The notes beneath the pieces are model-generated. The model saw nothing but the letters and a program-made list of their open reading frames with translations. It ran no database searches and was not told where the DNA came from. Source: Crossaster papposus (lineage: Eukaryota; Echinodermata; Asteroidea; Velatida; Solasteridae). From it: DNA of 64,000 bases. A program made the position numbers and the translations under genes. Below, piece after piece: positions 11,401 to 22,550 of the stretch; position 1 is the first letter of the stretch; each line of letters starts with the position of its first letter. The stretch covers positions 3,596,001 to 3,660,000 of the forward strand of contig JBAIAA010000117.1 in assembly GCA_037893245.1 (NCBI GenBank), written 5' to 3'.

Positions 11401-13638
11401 TAGAGCTCTCACTTTGCTGAGCAGAATAGTGAGTGTTCCCATTACAGTGTTACCGAGAGCAGTCACTCTGCTTAGCAGAATAGTAAGTGTTTCCATCACA
11501 GTGTGACTGAGAGCAGTCACTCGGCTGATCAGAATAGTGAGTGTTTTCTTTACAGTGTGACTGTGAGAGCAGTCACTGTGCTGAGCAGAATAGTGAGTGT
11601 TCCAATCACAGTATGGCTAAGAGCAGTCACTGTGCTGAGCAGAATAGTGAGTGTTCCCATCACAGTGTGACTGAAACAGTCACTGTGCTGAGCTGAATAG
11701 TGAATGTTCCCGCCACAGTGTGACTGAGAGCAGTCACTGTGCTGAGCAGAATAGTTAGTGTTCCCATCACAGTGTGACTGCGAGAGCATTCACTGTGCAG
11801 AGCAGAATAGTGAGTGTTCACATCACAGTGTAACTGAGAGCTGTCACTGTGCTGAGCAGAATAGTGAGTGTTCCCACCACAGTGTGACTGTGAAAGCAGT
11901 CACAGTGCTGAGCAGAATAGTAAGTGTTTCCATCACAGTGTGACTGAGAGCAGTCACTGTGCTGAGCAAAATAGTAAGTGTTCCCATCACAGTGTGACTT
12001 TGAGAGCATTCACTGTCCAGAGCAGAATAGTGAGTGTGACTTTGAGAGCAGTCACTGTGCTGGGCAGAATAGTGAGTGTTCTTATCACAGTGTGACTGAG
12101 AGCAGTCAATGTGCTGAACAGAATAGTGAGTGTTCCCATCACAGTGTGACTTAGAGCAGTCACTGTGCTGAGCAGAATAGTGAGTGTTCCTATCACAATG
12201 CGACTGTGAGAGCAGTCACTGTGCAGAGCAGAATAGTGAGTGTTCCCATCACAGCTGTGACTAAGAGCTGTCACTGTGCTGAGCAGAATAGTGAGTGTTC
12301 ACATCACTGTGTGACTGTGAGAGCAGTCACTATGCTGAGCAGAATAGTAATTGTTTCCATCACAGTGTAACTGAGAGCTGTCATTGTACTGAGCAGAATA
12401 GTGGGTGTTCCCATCACAGTGTTACTGAGAGCAGTCACTGTGCTGAGCAGAATAGTGAGTGTTCCCATCACAGTGTGACTGTGAGAGCATTCACTGTGCT
12501 GAGCAGAATAGTGAGTGTTCCCGTCACAGTGTGACTGAGAGCTCTCACTGTGCTGAGCAGAATAGTGAGTGTTCCCATCACAGTGTGACTGAGAGCAGTC
12601 ACTATGCTTAGCAGAATAGTAAGTGTTTCCATCACAGTGTGACTGAGAGCTGTCATTGTGCTGAGCAGAATAATGGGTGTTCCCATCACAGTGTGACTTA
12701 GAGCTCTCACTTTGCTGAGCAGAATAGTGAGTGTTCCCATTACAGTGTTACCGAGAGCAGTCACTCTGCTTAGCAGAATAGTAAGTGTTTCCATCACAGT
12801 GTGACTGAGAGCTGTCATTGTGCTGAGCAAAATAATGGGTGTTCCCATCACAGTGTGACTTTGAGAGCATTCACTGTCCAGAGCAGAATAGTGAGTGTGA
12901 CTTTGAGAGCAGTCACTGTGCTGGGCAGAATATTGAGTGTTCTTATCACAGTGTGACTGAGAGCAGTCAATGTGCTGAACAGAATAGTGAGTGTTCCCAT
13001 CACAGTGTGACTTAGAGCAGTCACTGTGCTGAGCAGAATAGTGAGTGTTCCTATCACAATGCGACTGTGAGGGCAGTCACTGTGCAGAGCAGAATAGTGA
13101 GTGTTCCCATCACAGCTGTGACTAAGAGCTGTCACTGTGCTGAGCAGAATAGTGAGTGTTCAAATCACTGTGTGACTGAGAGCAGTCACTGTGCTGAGCA
13201 GAATAGTGAGTGTTCCAATCACAGTATGGCTAAGAGCAGTCACTGTGCTGAGCAGAATAGTGAGTGTTCCCATCACAGTGTGACTGAGAGCAGTCACTGT
13301 GCTGAGCAGAACAGTGAGTGTTCCCATCACAGTGTGACCGAGAGCTCTCACTGTGCCGAGCAGCAGAGTGAGTGTTCCCATCACAGTGTGACTGAGAGCA
13401 GTCACTGTGCTGAGCAAAATAGTGAGTGTTCCCATCACAGTGTGACTTTGAGAGCATTCACTGTCCAGAGCAGAATAGTGAGTGTGACTTTGAGAGCAGT
13501 CACTGTGCTGGGCAGAATAGTGAGTGTTCTTATCACAGTGTGACTGAGAGCAGTCAATGTGCTGAACAGAATAGTGAGTGTTCCCATCACAGTGTGACTT
13601 AGAGCAGTCACTGTGCTGAGCAGAATAGTGAGTGTTCC
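7825..13638. repeat. 7,824-bp-offset duplication, copy 2
   Basis: This is the partner of 1-5814, with the same module order and spacing at an offset of exactly 7,824 bp. Its private variants include AATAATGAG near 9170 in place of AATAATGGG, and AATAGTAAG near 11970 in place of AATAGTGAG. The stretch 5815-7824 between the copies holds the 1,757-bp duplication, so copy 1 plus that stretch is one complete 7,824-bp period. Confidence 0.92.
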
Positions 13639-15014
13639 TATCACAATGCGACTGTGAGAGCAGTCACTGTGCAGAGCAGAATAGTGAGTGTTCCCATCAC
13701 AGCTGTGACTAAGAGCTGTCACTGTGCTGAGCAGAATAGTGAGTGTTCACATCACTGTGTGACTGTGAGAGCAGTCACTATGCTGAGCAGAATAGTAATT
13801 GTTTCCATCACAGTGTAACTGAGAGCTGTCATTGTACTGAGCAGAATAGTGGGTGTTCCCATCACAGTGTTACTGAGAGCAGTCACTGTGCTGAGCAGAA
13901 TAGTGAGTGTTCCTATCACAATGCGACTGTGAGAGCAGTCACTGTGCAGAGCAGAATAGTGAGTGTTCCCATCACAGCTGTGACTAAGAGCTGTCACTGT
14001 GCTGAGCAGAATAGTGAGTGTTCACATCACTGTGTGACTGTGAGAGCAGTCACTATGCTGAGCTGAATAGTGAATGTTCCCGCCACAGTGTGACTGAGAG
14101 CAGTCACTGTGCTGAGCAGAATAGTGAGTGTTCCCATCACAGTGTGACTGCGAGAGCATTCACTGTGCATAGCAGAATAGTGAGTGTTCACATCACAGTG
14201 TAACTGAGAGCTGTCACTGTGCTGAGCAGAATAGTGAGTGTTCCCACCACAGTGTGACTGTGAAAGCAGTCACTGTGCTGAGCAGAATAGTAAGTGTTTC
14301 CATCACAGTGTGACTGAGAGCTGTCAATGTGCTGAGCAGAATAGTGGGTGTTCCCATCACAGTGTGACTTAGAGCTCTCACTTTGCTAAGCAGAATAGTG
14401 AGTGTTCCCATTACAGTGTTACCGAGAGCAGTCACTTTGCTGAGCAGAATAGTGAGTGTTTCCATCACAGTGCGACTGTGAGAGCATTCACTGTGCAGAG
14501 CAGAATAGTGAGTGTTCCCATCACAGTGTGACTGAGAGCTGTCAGTGTGCTGAGCAGAATAGTGAGTGTTCACATCACTGTGTGACTGAGAGCAGTCACT
14601 GTGCTGAGCAGAATAGTGAGTGTTCCCATCACAGTGTGACTGAGAGCAGTCACTTGGCTGATCAGAATAGTGAGTGTTTTCTTTACAATGTGACTGTGAG
14701 AGCAGTCACTGTGCTGAGCAGAATAGTGAGTGTTCCAATCACAGTATGGCTAAGAGCAGTCACTGTGCTGAGCAGAATAGTGAGTGTTCCCATCACAGTG
14801 TGACTGAAACAGTCACTTTGCTGAGCAGAATAGTGAATGTTCCCGCCACAGTGTGACTGAGAGCAGTCACTGTGCTGAGCAGAACAGTGAGTGTTCCCAT
14901 CACAGTGTGACCGAGAGCTCTCACTGTGCTGAGCAGCAGAGTGAGTGTTCCCATCACAGTGTGACTGAGAGCAGTCACTGTGCTGAGCAAAACAGTGAGT
15001 GTTCCCATCACAGT
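13442..15014. repeat. 1,573-bp module
   Basis: About 29 monomers. It opens like the 861-bp module, repeats the TTCCTATCACAAT / GCGACT / CACAGCT pair a second time (from about 13911), then carries a distinctive run: GAGCTGAATAG, GTGCATAGCAG, CCCACCACAGT, CTTTGCTAAGCAG, CAGTGTGCTG and TTGGCTGATCAG with TTTTCTTTAC. It ends like a standard module, but with GAGCAAAACAG. Copies start at 13442, 22718, 38349, 41641, 48172 and 54703. The internal repeat of the opening suggests fusion of two modules by unequal exchange. Confidence 0.85.
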
Positions 15015-15331
15015 GTGACTTTGAGAGCATTCACTGTCCAGAGCAGAATAGTGAGTGTGACTTTGAGAGCAGTCACTGTGCTGGGCAGAATAGTGAGTGT
15101 TCTTATCACAGTGTGACTGAGAGCAGTCAATGTGCTGAACAGAATAGTGAGTGTTCCCATCACAGTGTGACTTAGAGCAGTCACTGTGCTGAGCAGAATA
15201 GTGAGTGTTCCTATCACAATGCGACTGTGAGAGCAGTCACTGTGCAGAGCAGAATAGTGAGTGTTCCCATCACAGCTGTGACTAAGAGCTGTCACTGTGC
15301 TGAGCAGAATAGTGAGTGTTCACATCACTGT

Positions 15332-15439
15332 GTGACTGAGAGCAGTCACTGTGCTGAGCAGAATAGTGAGTGTTCCCATCACAGTGTGACTGAGAGCAGT
15401 CACTGTGCTGAGCAGAATAGTGAGTGTTCCCATCACAGT
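15332..15439. repeat. Two adjacent consensus 54-bp monomers (reference copies)
   Basis: These two units, 15332-15385 and 15386-15439, match the commonest base at every position and are a convenient type sequence. I set the monomer phase at GTGACT. The flanking units at 15278 and 15440 differ by a few substitutions (for example CACATCACTGT as a unit end, or CAATATGC in the middle). Exact consensus units are common elsewhere, but two in tandem are rarer, because most modules alternate diverged monomer types. Confidence 0.95.
15380..15407. other. Dyad able to form a hairpin or cruciform, recurring in most monomers
   Basis: The monomer start holds the perfect 7-bp inverted repeat GTGACTG / CAGTCAC around the loop AGAG. 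Adding the end of the previous monomer extends the stem. CACAG at 15380-15384 can pair with CTGTG at 15403-15407, and TGACTG at 15387-15392 with CAGTCA at 15397-15402. That makes 11 base pairs with a 2-nt bulge at 15385-15386. The same arms recur about every 54 bp throughout the window. In 56-bp units the loop is longer (TGAGAG); in the 53-bp unit it is AAA with the same arms. Some monomer types weaken it (CAGTCAATG, CATTCAC, GTTACTG). That the DNA actually extrudes is inference. Confidence 0.75.
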
Positions 15440-16241
15440 GTGACTGAGAGCTGTCAATATGCTGAGCAGAATAGTTAGTGTTCACATCACAGTGTGACCG
15501 AGAGCTCTCACTGTGCTGAGCAGCAGAGTGAGTGTTCCCATCACAGTGTGACTGAGAGCAGTCACTGTGCTGAGCAAAATAGTGAGTGTTCCCATCACAG
15601 TGTGACTTTGAGAGCATTCACTGTCCAGAGCAGAATAGTGAGTGTGACTTTGAGAGCAGTCACTGTGCTGGGCAGAATAGTGAGTGTTCTTATCACAGTG
15701 TGACTGAGAGCAGTCAATGTGCTGAACAGAATAGTGAGTGTTCCCATCACAGTGTGACTTAGAGCAGTCACTGTGCTGAGCAGAATAGTGAGTGTTCCTA
15801 TCACAATGCGACTGTGAGGGCAGTCACTGTGCAGAGCAGAATAGTGAGTGTTCCCATCACAGCTGTGACTAAGAGCTGTCACTGTGCTGAGCAGAATAGT
15901 GAGTGTTCAAATCACTGTGTGACTGAGAGCAGTCACTGTGCTGAGCAGAATAGTGAGTGTTCCAATCACAGTATGGCTAAGAGCAGTCACTGTGCTGAGC
16001 AGAATAGTGAGTGTTCCCATCACAGTGTGACTGAAACAGTCACTGTGCTGAGCAGAATAGTGAATGTTCCCGCCACAGTGTGACTGAGAGCAGTCACTGT
16101 GCTGAGCAGAACAGTGAGTGTTCCCATCACAGTGTGACCGAGAGCTCTCACTGTGCTGAGCAGCAGAGTGAGTGTTCCCATCACAGTGTGACTGAGAGCA
16201 GTCACTGTGCTGAGCAAAATAGTGAGTGTTCCCATCACAGT

Positions 16242-17102
16242 GTGACTTTGAGAGCATTCACTGTCCAGAGCAGAATAGTGAGTGTGACTTTGAGAGCAGT
16301 CACTGTGCTGGGCAGAATAGTGAGTGTTCTTATCACAGTGTGACTGAGAGCAGTCAATGTGCTGAACAGAATAGTGAGTGTTCCCATCACAGTGTGACTT
16401 AGAGCAGTCACTGTGCTGAGCAGAATAGTGAGTGTTCCTATCACAATGCGACTGTGAGAGCAGTCACTGTGCAGAGCAGAATAGTGAGTGTTCCCATCAC
16501 AGCTGTGACTAAGAGCTGTCACTGTGCTGAGCAGAATAGTGAGTGTTCACATCACTGTGTGACTGTGAGAGCAGTCACTATGCTGAGCAGAATAGTAATT
16601 GTTTCCATCACAGTGTAACTGAGAGCTGTCATTGTACTGAGCAGAATAGTGGGTGTTCCCATCACAGTGTTACTGAGAGCAGTCACTGTGCTGAGCAGAA
16701 TTGTGAGTGTTCCCATCACAGTGTGACTGTGAGAGCATTCACTGTGCTGAGCAGAATAGTGAGTGTTCCCGTCACAGTGTGACTGAGAGCTCTCACTGTG
16801 CTGAGCAGAATAGTGAGTGTTCCCATCACAGTGTGACTGAGAGCAGTCACTATGCTTAGCAGAATAGTAAGTGTTTCCATCACAGTGTGACTGAGAGCTG
16901 TCATTGTGCTGAGCAGAATAATGGGTGTTCCCATCACAGTGTGACTTAGAGCTCTCACTTTGCTGAGCAGAATAGTGAGTGTTCCCATTACAGTGTTACC
17001 GAGAGCAGTCACTCTGCTTAGCAGAATAGTAAGTGTTTCCATCACAGTGTGACTGAGAGCTGTCATTGTGCTGAGCAAAATAATGGGTGTTCCCATCACA
17101 GT
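16242..17102. repeat. 861-bp module, 16 monomers
   Basis: The first six units match the standard module. Then come a 56-bp unit with CACTATGC and AATTGTTTCC, two 54-bp units (GTAACTGAGAGC with TTGTACTG, then GTTACTGAGAGC), a 56-bp unit ending CCCGTCACAGT, and six 54-bp units that include CACTATGCTTAG, AATAATGGG, CTCACTTTGC and TTACCGAGAGC. The lengths sum to 861. Copies start at 4170, 11994, 16242, 25518, 27718 and 57503. Confidence 0.9.
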
Positions 17103-19106
17103 GTGACTTTGAGAGCATTCACTGTCCAGAGCAGAATAGTGAGTGTGACTTTGAGAGCAGTCACTGTGCTGGGCAGAATAGTGAGTGTTCTTATCACAGT
17201 GTGACTGAGAGCAGTCAATGTGCTGAACAGAATAGTGAGTGTTCCCATCACAGTGTGACTTAGAGCAGTCACTGTGCTGAGCAGAATAGTGAGTGTTCCT
17301 ATCACAATGCGACTGTGAGGGCAGTCACTGTGCAGAGCAGAATAGTGAGTGTTCCCATCACAGCTGTGACTAAGAGCTGTCACTGTGCTGGGCAGAATAG
17401 TGAGTGTTCTTATCACAGTGTGACTGAGAGCAGTCAATGTGCTGAACAGAATAGTGAGTGTTCCCATCACAGTGTGACTGAGAGCAGTCACTATGCTTAG
17501 CAGAATAGTAAGTGTTTCCATCACAGTGTGACTGAGAGCTGTCATTGTGCTGAGCAGAATAATGGGTGTTCCCATCACAGTGTGACTTAGAGCTCTCACT
17601 TTGCTGAGCAGAATAGTGAGTGTTCCCATTACAGTGTCACCGAGAGCAGTCAATCTGCTTAGCAGAATAGTGAGTGTTCCCAGCACAGTGTTACTGAGAG
17701 CAGTCACTGTGCTGAGCATAATAGTGAGTGTTCCCATCACAGTGTGACTGAGAGCTGTCACTGTGCTGAGCAGAATAGTGAGTGTTCACATCAATGTGTG
17801 ACTGAAAGCAGTCACTGTGCTGAGCAGAATAGTGAGTGTTCCCATCACAGTGTGACTGAGAGCAGTCACTGTGCAGAGCAGAATAGTAAGTGTTTTCATC
17901 ACAGTGCGACTGTCAGAGCAGTCACTGTGCTGAGCAGCATAGTGAGTGTTCCCATCACAGTGTGACTGCGAGAGCATTCACTGTGCAGAGCAGAATAGTG
18001 AGTGTTCCCATCACAGTGTGACTGAGAGCTGTCAGTGTGCTGAGCAGATTAGTGAGTGTTCACATCACTGTGTGACTGAGAGCAGTCACTGTGCTGAGCA
18101 GAATAGTGAGTGTTCCCATCACAGTGTGACTGAGAGCAGTCACTTGGCTGATCAGAATAGTGAGTGTTTTCTTTACAGTGTGACTGTGAGAGCAGTCACT
18201 GTGCTGAGCAGAATAGTGAGTGTTCCAATCACAGTATGGCTAAGAGCAGTCACTGTGCTGAGCAGAATAGTGAGTGTTCCCATCACAGTGTGACTGAAAC
18301 AGTCACTGTGCAGAGCTGAATAGTGAATGTTCCCGCCACAGTGTGACTGAGAGCAGTCACTGTGCTGAGCAGAATAGTGAGTGTTCCCATCACAGTGTGA
18401 CTGCGAGAGCATTCACTGTGCAGAGCAGAATAGTGAGTGTTCACATCACAGTGTAACTGAGAGCTGTCACTGTGCTGAGCAGAATAGTGAGTGTTCCCAC
18501 CACAGTGTGACTGTGAAAGCAGTCACTGTGCTGAGCAGAATAGTAAGTGTTTCCATCACAGTGTGACTGAGAGCTGTCAATGTGCTGAGCAGAATAGTGG
18601 GTGTTCCCATCACAGTGTGACTTAGAGCTCTCACTTTGCTGAGCAGAATAGTGAGTGTTCCCATTACAGTGTTACCGAGAGCAGTCACTCTGCTGAGCAG
18701 AATAGTGAGTGTTTCCATCACAGTGCGACTGTGAGAGCATTCACTGTGCAGAGCAGAATAGTGAGTGTTCCCATCACAGGGTGACTGAGAGCTGTCAGTG
18801 TGCTGAGCAGAATAGTGAGTGTTCACATCACTGTGTGACTGAGAGCAGTCACTGTGCTGAGCAGAATAGTGAGTGTTCCCATCACAGTGTGACTGAGAGC
18901 AGTCACTTGGCTGATCAGAATAGTGAGTGTTTTCTTTACAATGTGACTGTGAGAGCAGTCACTGTGCTGAGCAGAATAGTGAGTGTTCCAATCACAGTAT
19001 GGCTAAGAGCAGTCACTGTGCTGAGCAGAATAGTGAGTGTTCCCATCACAGTGTGACTGAGAGCAGTCACTGTGCTGAGCAAAATAGTGAGTGTTCCCAT
19101 CACAGT
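17103..19106. repeat. 2,004-bp chimeric module
   Basis: The opening matches the 640-bp type. Near 17391, inside a CTGTCACTGTGCTG stretch, the sequence jumps to a CTGGGCAG / TTCTTATC unit without the 42-bp divider that normally precedes it, and near 17465 it jumps again into the CACTATGCTTAG part of an 861-type tail. The remainder matches 29748 onward. It shares length, but not internal order, with the 2,004-bp modules at 2166 and 9990. Confidence 0.8.
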
Positions 19107-22100
19107 GTGACTTTGAGAGCATTCACTGTCCAGAGCAGAATAGTGAGTGTGACTTTGAGAGCAGTCACTGTGCTGGGCAGAATAGTGAGTGTTCTTATCA
19201 CAGTGTGACTGAGAGCAGTCAATGTGCTGACCAGAATAGTGAGTGTTCCCATCACAGTGTGACTTAGAGCAGTCACTGTGCTGAGCAGAATAGTGAGTCT
19301 TCCTATCACAATGCGACTGTGAGAGCAGTCACTGTGCAGAGCAGAATAGTGAGTGTTCCCATCACAGCTGTGACTAAGAGCTGTCACTGTGCTGAGCAGA
19401 ATAGTGAGTGTTCACATCACTGTGTGACTGAGAGCAGTCACTGTGCTGAGCAGAATAGTGAGTGTTTCAATCACAGTATGGCTAAGAGCAGTCACTGTGC
19501 TGAGCAGAATAGTGAGTGTTCCCATCACAGTGTGACTGAAACAGTCACTGTGCTGAGCAGAATAGTGAATGTTCCCGCCACAGTGTGACTGAGAGCAGTC
19601 ACTGTGCTGAGCAGCAGAGTGAGTGTTCCCATCACAGTGTGACTGAGAGCAGTCACTTGGCTGATCAGAATAGTGAGTGTTTTCTTTACAGTGTGACTGT
19701 GAGAGCAGTCACTATGCTGAGCAGAATAGTGAGTGTTCCAATCACAGTATGGCTAAGAGCAGTCACTGTGCTGAGCAGAATAGTGAGTGTTCCCATCACA
19801 GTGTGACTGAAACAGTCACTGTGCAGAGCTGAATAGTGAATGTTCCCGCCACAGTGTGACTGAGAGCAGTCACTGTGCTGAGCAGCAGAGTGAGTGTTCC
19901 CATCACAGTGTGACTGAGAGCAGTCACTTGGCTGATCAGAATAGTGAGTGTTTTCTTTACAGTGTGACTGTGAGAGCAGTCACTGTGCTGAGCAGAATAG
20001 TGAGTGTTCCAATCACAGTATGGCTAAGAGCAGTCACTGTGCTGAGCAGAATAGTGAGTGTTCCCATCACAGTGTGACTGAAACAGTCACTGTGCAGAGC
20101 TGAATAGTGAATGTTCCCGCCACAGTGTGACTGAGAGCAGTCACTGTGCTGAGCAGAATAGTGAGTGTTCCCATCACAGTGTGACTGCGAGAGCATTCAC
20201 TGTGCAGAGCAGAATAGTGAGTGTTCACATCACAGTGTAACTGAGAGCTGTCACTGTGCTGAGCAGAATAGTGAGTGTTCCCACCACAGTGTGACTGTGA
20301 AAGCAGTCACTGTGCTGAGCAGAATAGTAAGTGTTTCCATCACAGTGTGACTGAGAGCTGTCAATGTGCTGAGCAGAATAGTGGGTGTTCCCATCACAGT
20401 GTGACTTAGAGCTCTCACTTTGATGAGCAGAATAGTGAGTGTTCCCATTACAGTGTTACCGAGAGCAGTCACTCTGCTGAGCAGAATAGTGAGTGTTTCC
20501 ATCACAGTGCGACTGTGAGAGCATTCACTGTGCAGAGCAGAATAGTGAGTGTTCCCATCACAGTGTGACTGAGAGCTGTCAGTGTGCTGAGCAGAATAGT
20601 GAGTGTTCACATCACTGTGTGACTGAGAGCAGTCACTGTGCTGAGCAGAATAGTGAGTGTTCCCATCACAGTGTGACTGAGAGCAGTCACTTGGCTGATC
20701 AGAATAGTGAGTGTTTTCTTTACAATGTGACTGTGAGAGCAGTCACTGTGCTGAGCAGAATAGTGAGTGTTCCAATCACAGTATGGCTAAGAGCAGTCAC
20801 CGTGCTGAGCAGAATAGTGATTGTTCCCATCACAGTGTGACTGAGAGCAGTCACTGTGCTGAGCAAAATAGTGAGTGTTCCCATCACAGTGTGACTTTGA
20901 GAGCATTCACTGTCCAGAGCAGAATAGTGAGTGTGACTTTGAGAGCAGTCACTGTGCTGGGCAGAATAGTGAGTGTTCTTATCACAGTGTGACTGAGAGC
21001 AGTCAATGTGCTGAACAGAATAGTGAGTGTTCCCATCACAGTGTGACTTAGAGCAGTCACTGTGCTGAGCAGAATAGTGAGTGTTCCTATCACAATGCGA
21101 CTGTGAGAGCAGTCACTGTGCAGAGCAGAATAGTGAGTGTTCCCATCACAGCTGTGACTAAGAGCTGTCACTGTGCTGAGCAGAATAGTGAGTGTTCACA
21201 TCACTGTGTGACTGAGAGCAGTCACTGTGCTGAGCAGAATAGTGAGTGTTCCAATCACAGTATGGCTAAGAGCAGTCACTGTGCTGAGCAGAATAGTGAG
21301 TGTTCCCATCACAGTGTGACTGAAACAGTCACTGTGCTGAGCAGAATAGTGAATGTTCCCGCCACAGTGTGACTGAGAGCAGTCACTGTGCTGAGCAGAA
21401 CAGTGAGTGTTCCCATCACAGTGTGACCGAGAGCTCTCACTCTGCTGAGCAGCAGAGTGAGTGTTCCCATCACAGTGTGACTGAGAGCAGTCACTGTGCT
21501 GAGCAAAATAGTGAGTGTTCCCATCACAGTGTGACTTTGAGAGCATTCACTGTCCAGAGCAGAATAGTGAGTGTGACTTTGAGAGCAGTCACTGTGCTGG
21601 GCAGAATAGTGAGTGTTCTTATCACAGTGTGACTGAGAGCAGTCAATGTGCTGAACAGAATAGTGAGTGTTCCCATCACAGTGTGACTTAGAGCAGTCAC
21701 TGTGCTGAGCAGAATAGTGAGTGTTCCTATCACAATGTGACTGTGAGAGCAGTCACTGTGCAGAGCAGAATAGTGAGTGTTCCCATCACAGCTGTGACTA
21801 AGAGCTGTCACTGTGCTGAGCAGAATAGTGAGTGTTCACATCACTGTGTGACTGTGAGAGCAGTCACTATGCTGAGCAGAATAGTAATTCTTTCCATCAC
21901 AGTGTAACTGAGAGCTGTCATTGTACTGAGCAGAATAGTGGGTGTTCCCATCACAGTGTTACTGAGAGCAGTCACTGTGCTGAGCAGAATAGTGAATGTT
22001 CCCATCACAGTGTGACTGTGAGAGCATTCACTGTGCTGAGCAGAATAGTGAGTGTTCCCGTCACAGTGTGACTGAGAGCTCTCACTGTGCTGAGCAGAAT

Positions 22101-22480
22101 AGTGAGTGTTCCCATCACAGTGTGACTGAGAGCAGTCACTATGCTTAGCAGAATAGTAAGTGTTTCCATCACAGTGTGACTGAGAGCTGTCATTGTGCTG
22201 AGCAGAATAATGGGTGTTCCCATCACAGTGTGACTTAGAGCAGTCACTGTGCTGAGCAGAATAGTGAGTGTTCCTATCACAATGCGACTGTGAGAGCAGT
22301 CACTGTGCAGAGCAGAATAGTGAGTGTTCCCATCACAGCTGTGACTAAGAGCTGTCACTGTGCTGAGCAGAATAGTGAGTGTTCACATCACTGTGTGACT
22401 GAGAGCAGTCACTGTGCTGAGCAGAATAGTGAGTGTTCCAATCACAGTATGGCTAAGAGCAGTCACTGTGCTGAGCAGAA
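17466..22480. repeat. 12,282-bp-offset duplication, copy 1
   Basis: Module starts 19107, 20891 and 21531 recur at 31389, 33173 and 33813, each exactly 12,282 bp away. The match begins just after a TTCCCATC against TTCCAATC difference (17465 and 29747) and ends at 22480, before CAGAATAG against CAGAACAG. Private variants in this copy include CCCAGCAC near 17680, GCAGCATAG near 17936, CAGATTAG near 18047 and AGTCTTCC near 19300. Confidence 0.9.
19585..20126. repeat. 271-bp pentamer in two tandem copies
   Basis: Units of 54, 54, 56, 54 and 53 bp (CAGCAGAGTG; TTGGCTGATCAG; a 56-bp unit; ATGGCTAAGAGC; GAAACAG with GAGCTGAATAG) sum to 271. They run 19585-19855 and again 19856-20126. Copy 1 alone has CACTATGC in the 56-bp unit (near 19710). 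The doublet was then carried along in larger duplications. Confidence 0.9.
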
Positions 22481-22550
22481 TAGTGAGTGTTCCTATCACA
22501 GTGTGACTGAAACAGTCACTGTGCTGAGCAGAATAGTGAATGTTCCCGCC

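Larger units (their letters stand above)
13275..17390. repeat. 9,276-bp-offset duplication, copy 1
   Basis: The module order 1573, 587, 640, 861 starting at 13442 recurs at 22718 with an offset of 9,276 bp. The match begins near 13274, just after a CCCATCAC against CCCGCCAC difference, and ends near 17390, where this copy jumps to CTGGGCAG. A third copy lies at 54703-58.6 kb. Confidence 0.87.

Noticed and set aside
15332-15385. The 54-bp monomer as three diverged copies of an 18-20-bp unit
   Set aside because: GTGACTGAGAGCAG and GTGCTGAGCAG look alike, but the last third (GTTCCCATCACAGT) does not fit, so the resemblance is too weak to claim.
15386-15403. GTGACTG / CAGTCAC dyad as a bZIP or AP-1 binding site
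   Set aside because: The half-site TGAC is short and the spacing does not match AP-1 or CRE consensus sites. Without binding data this is no more than a chance resemblance.
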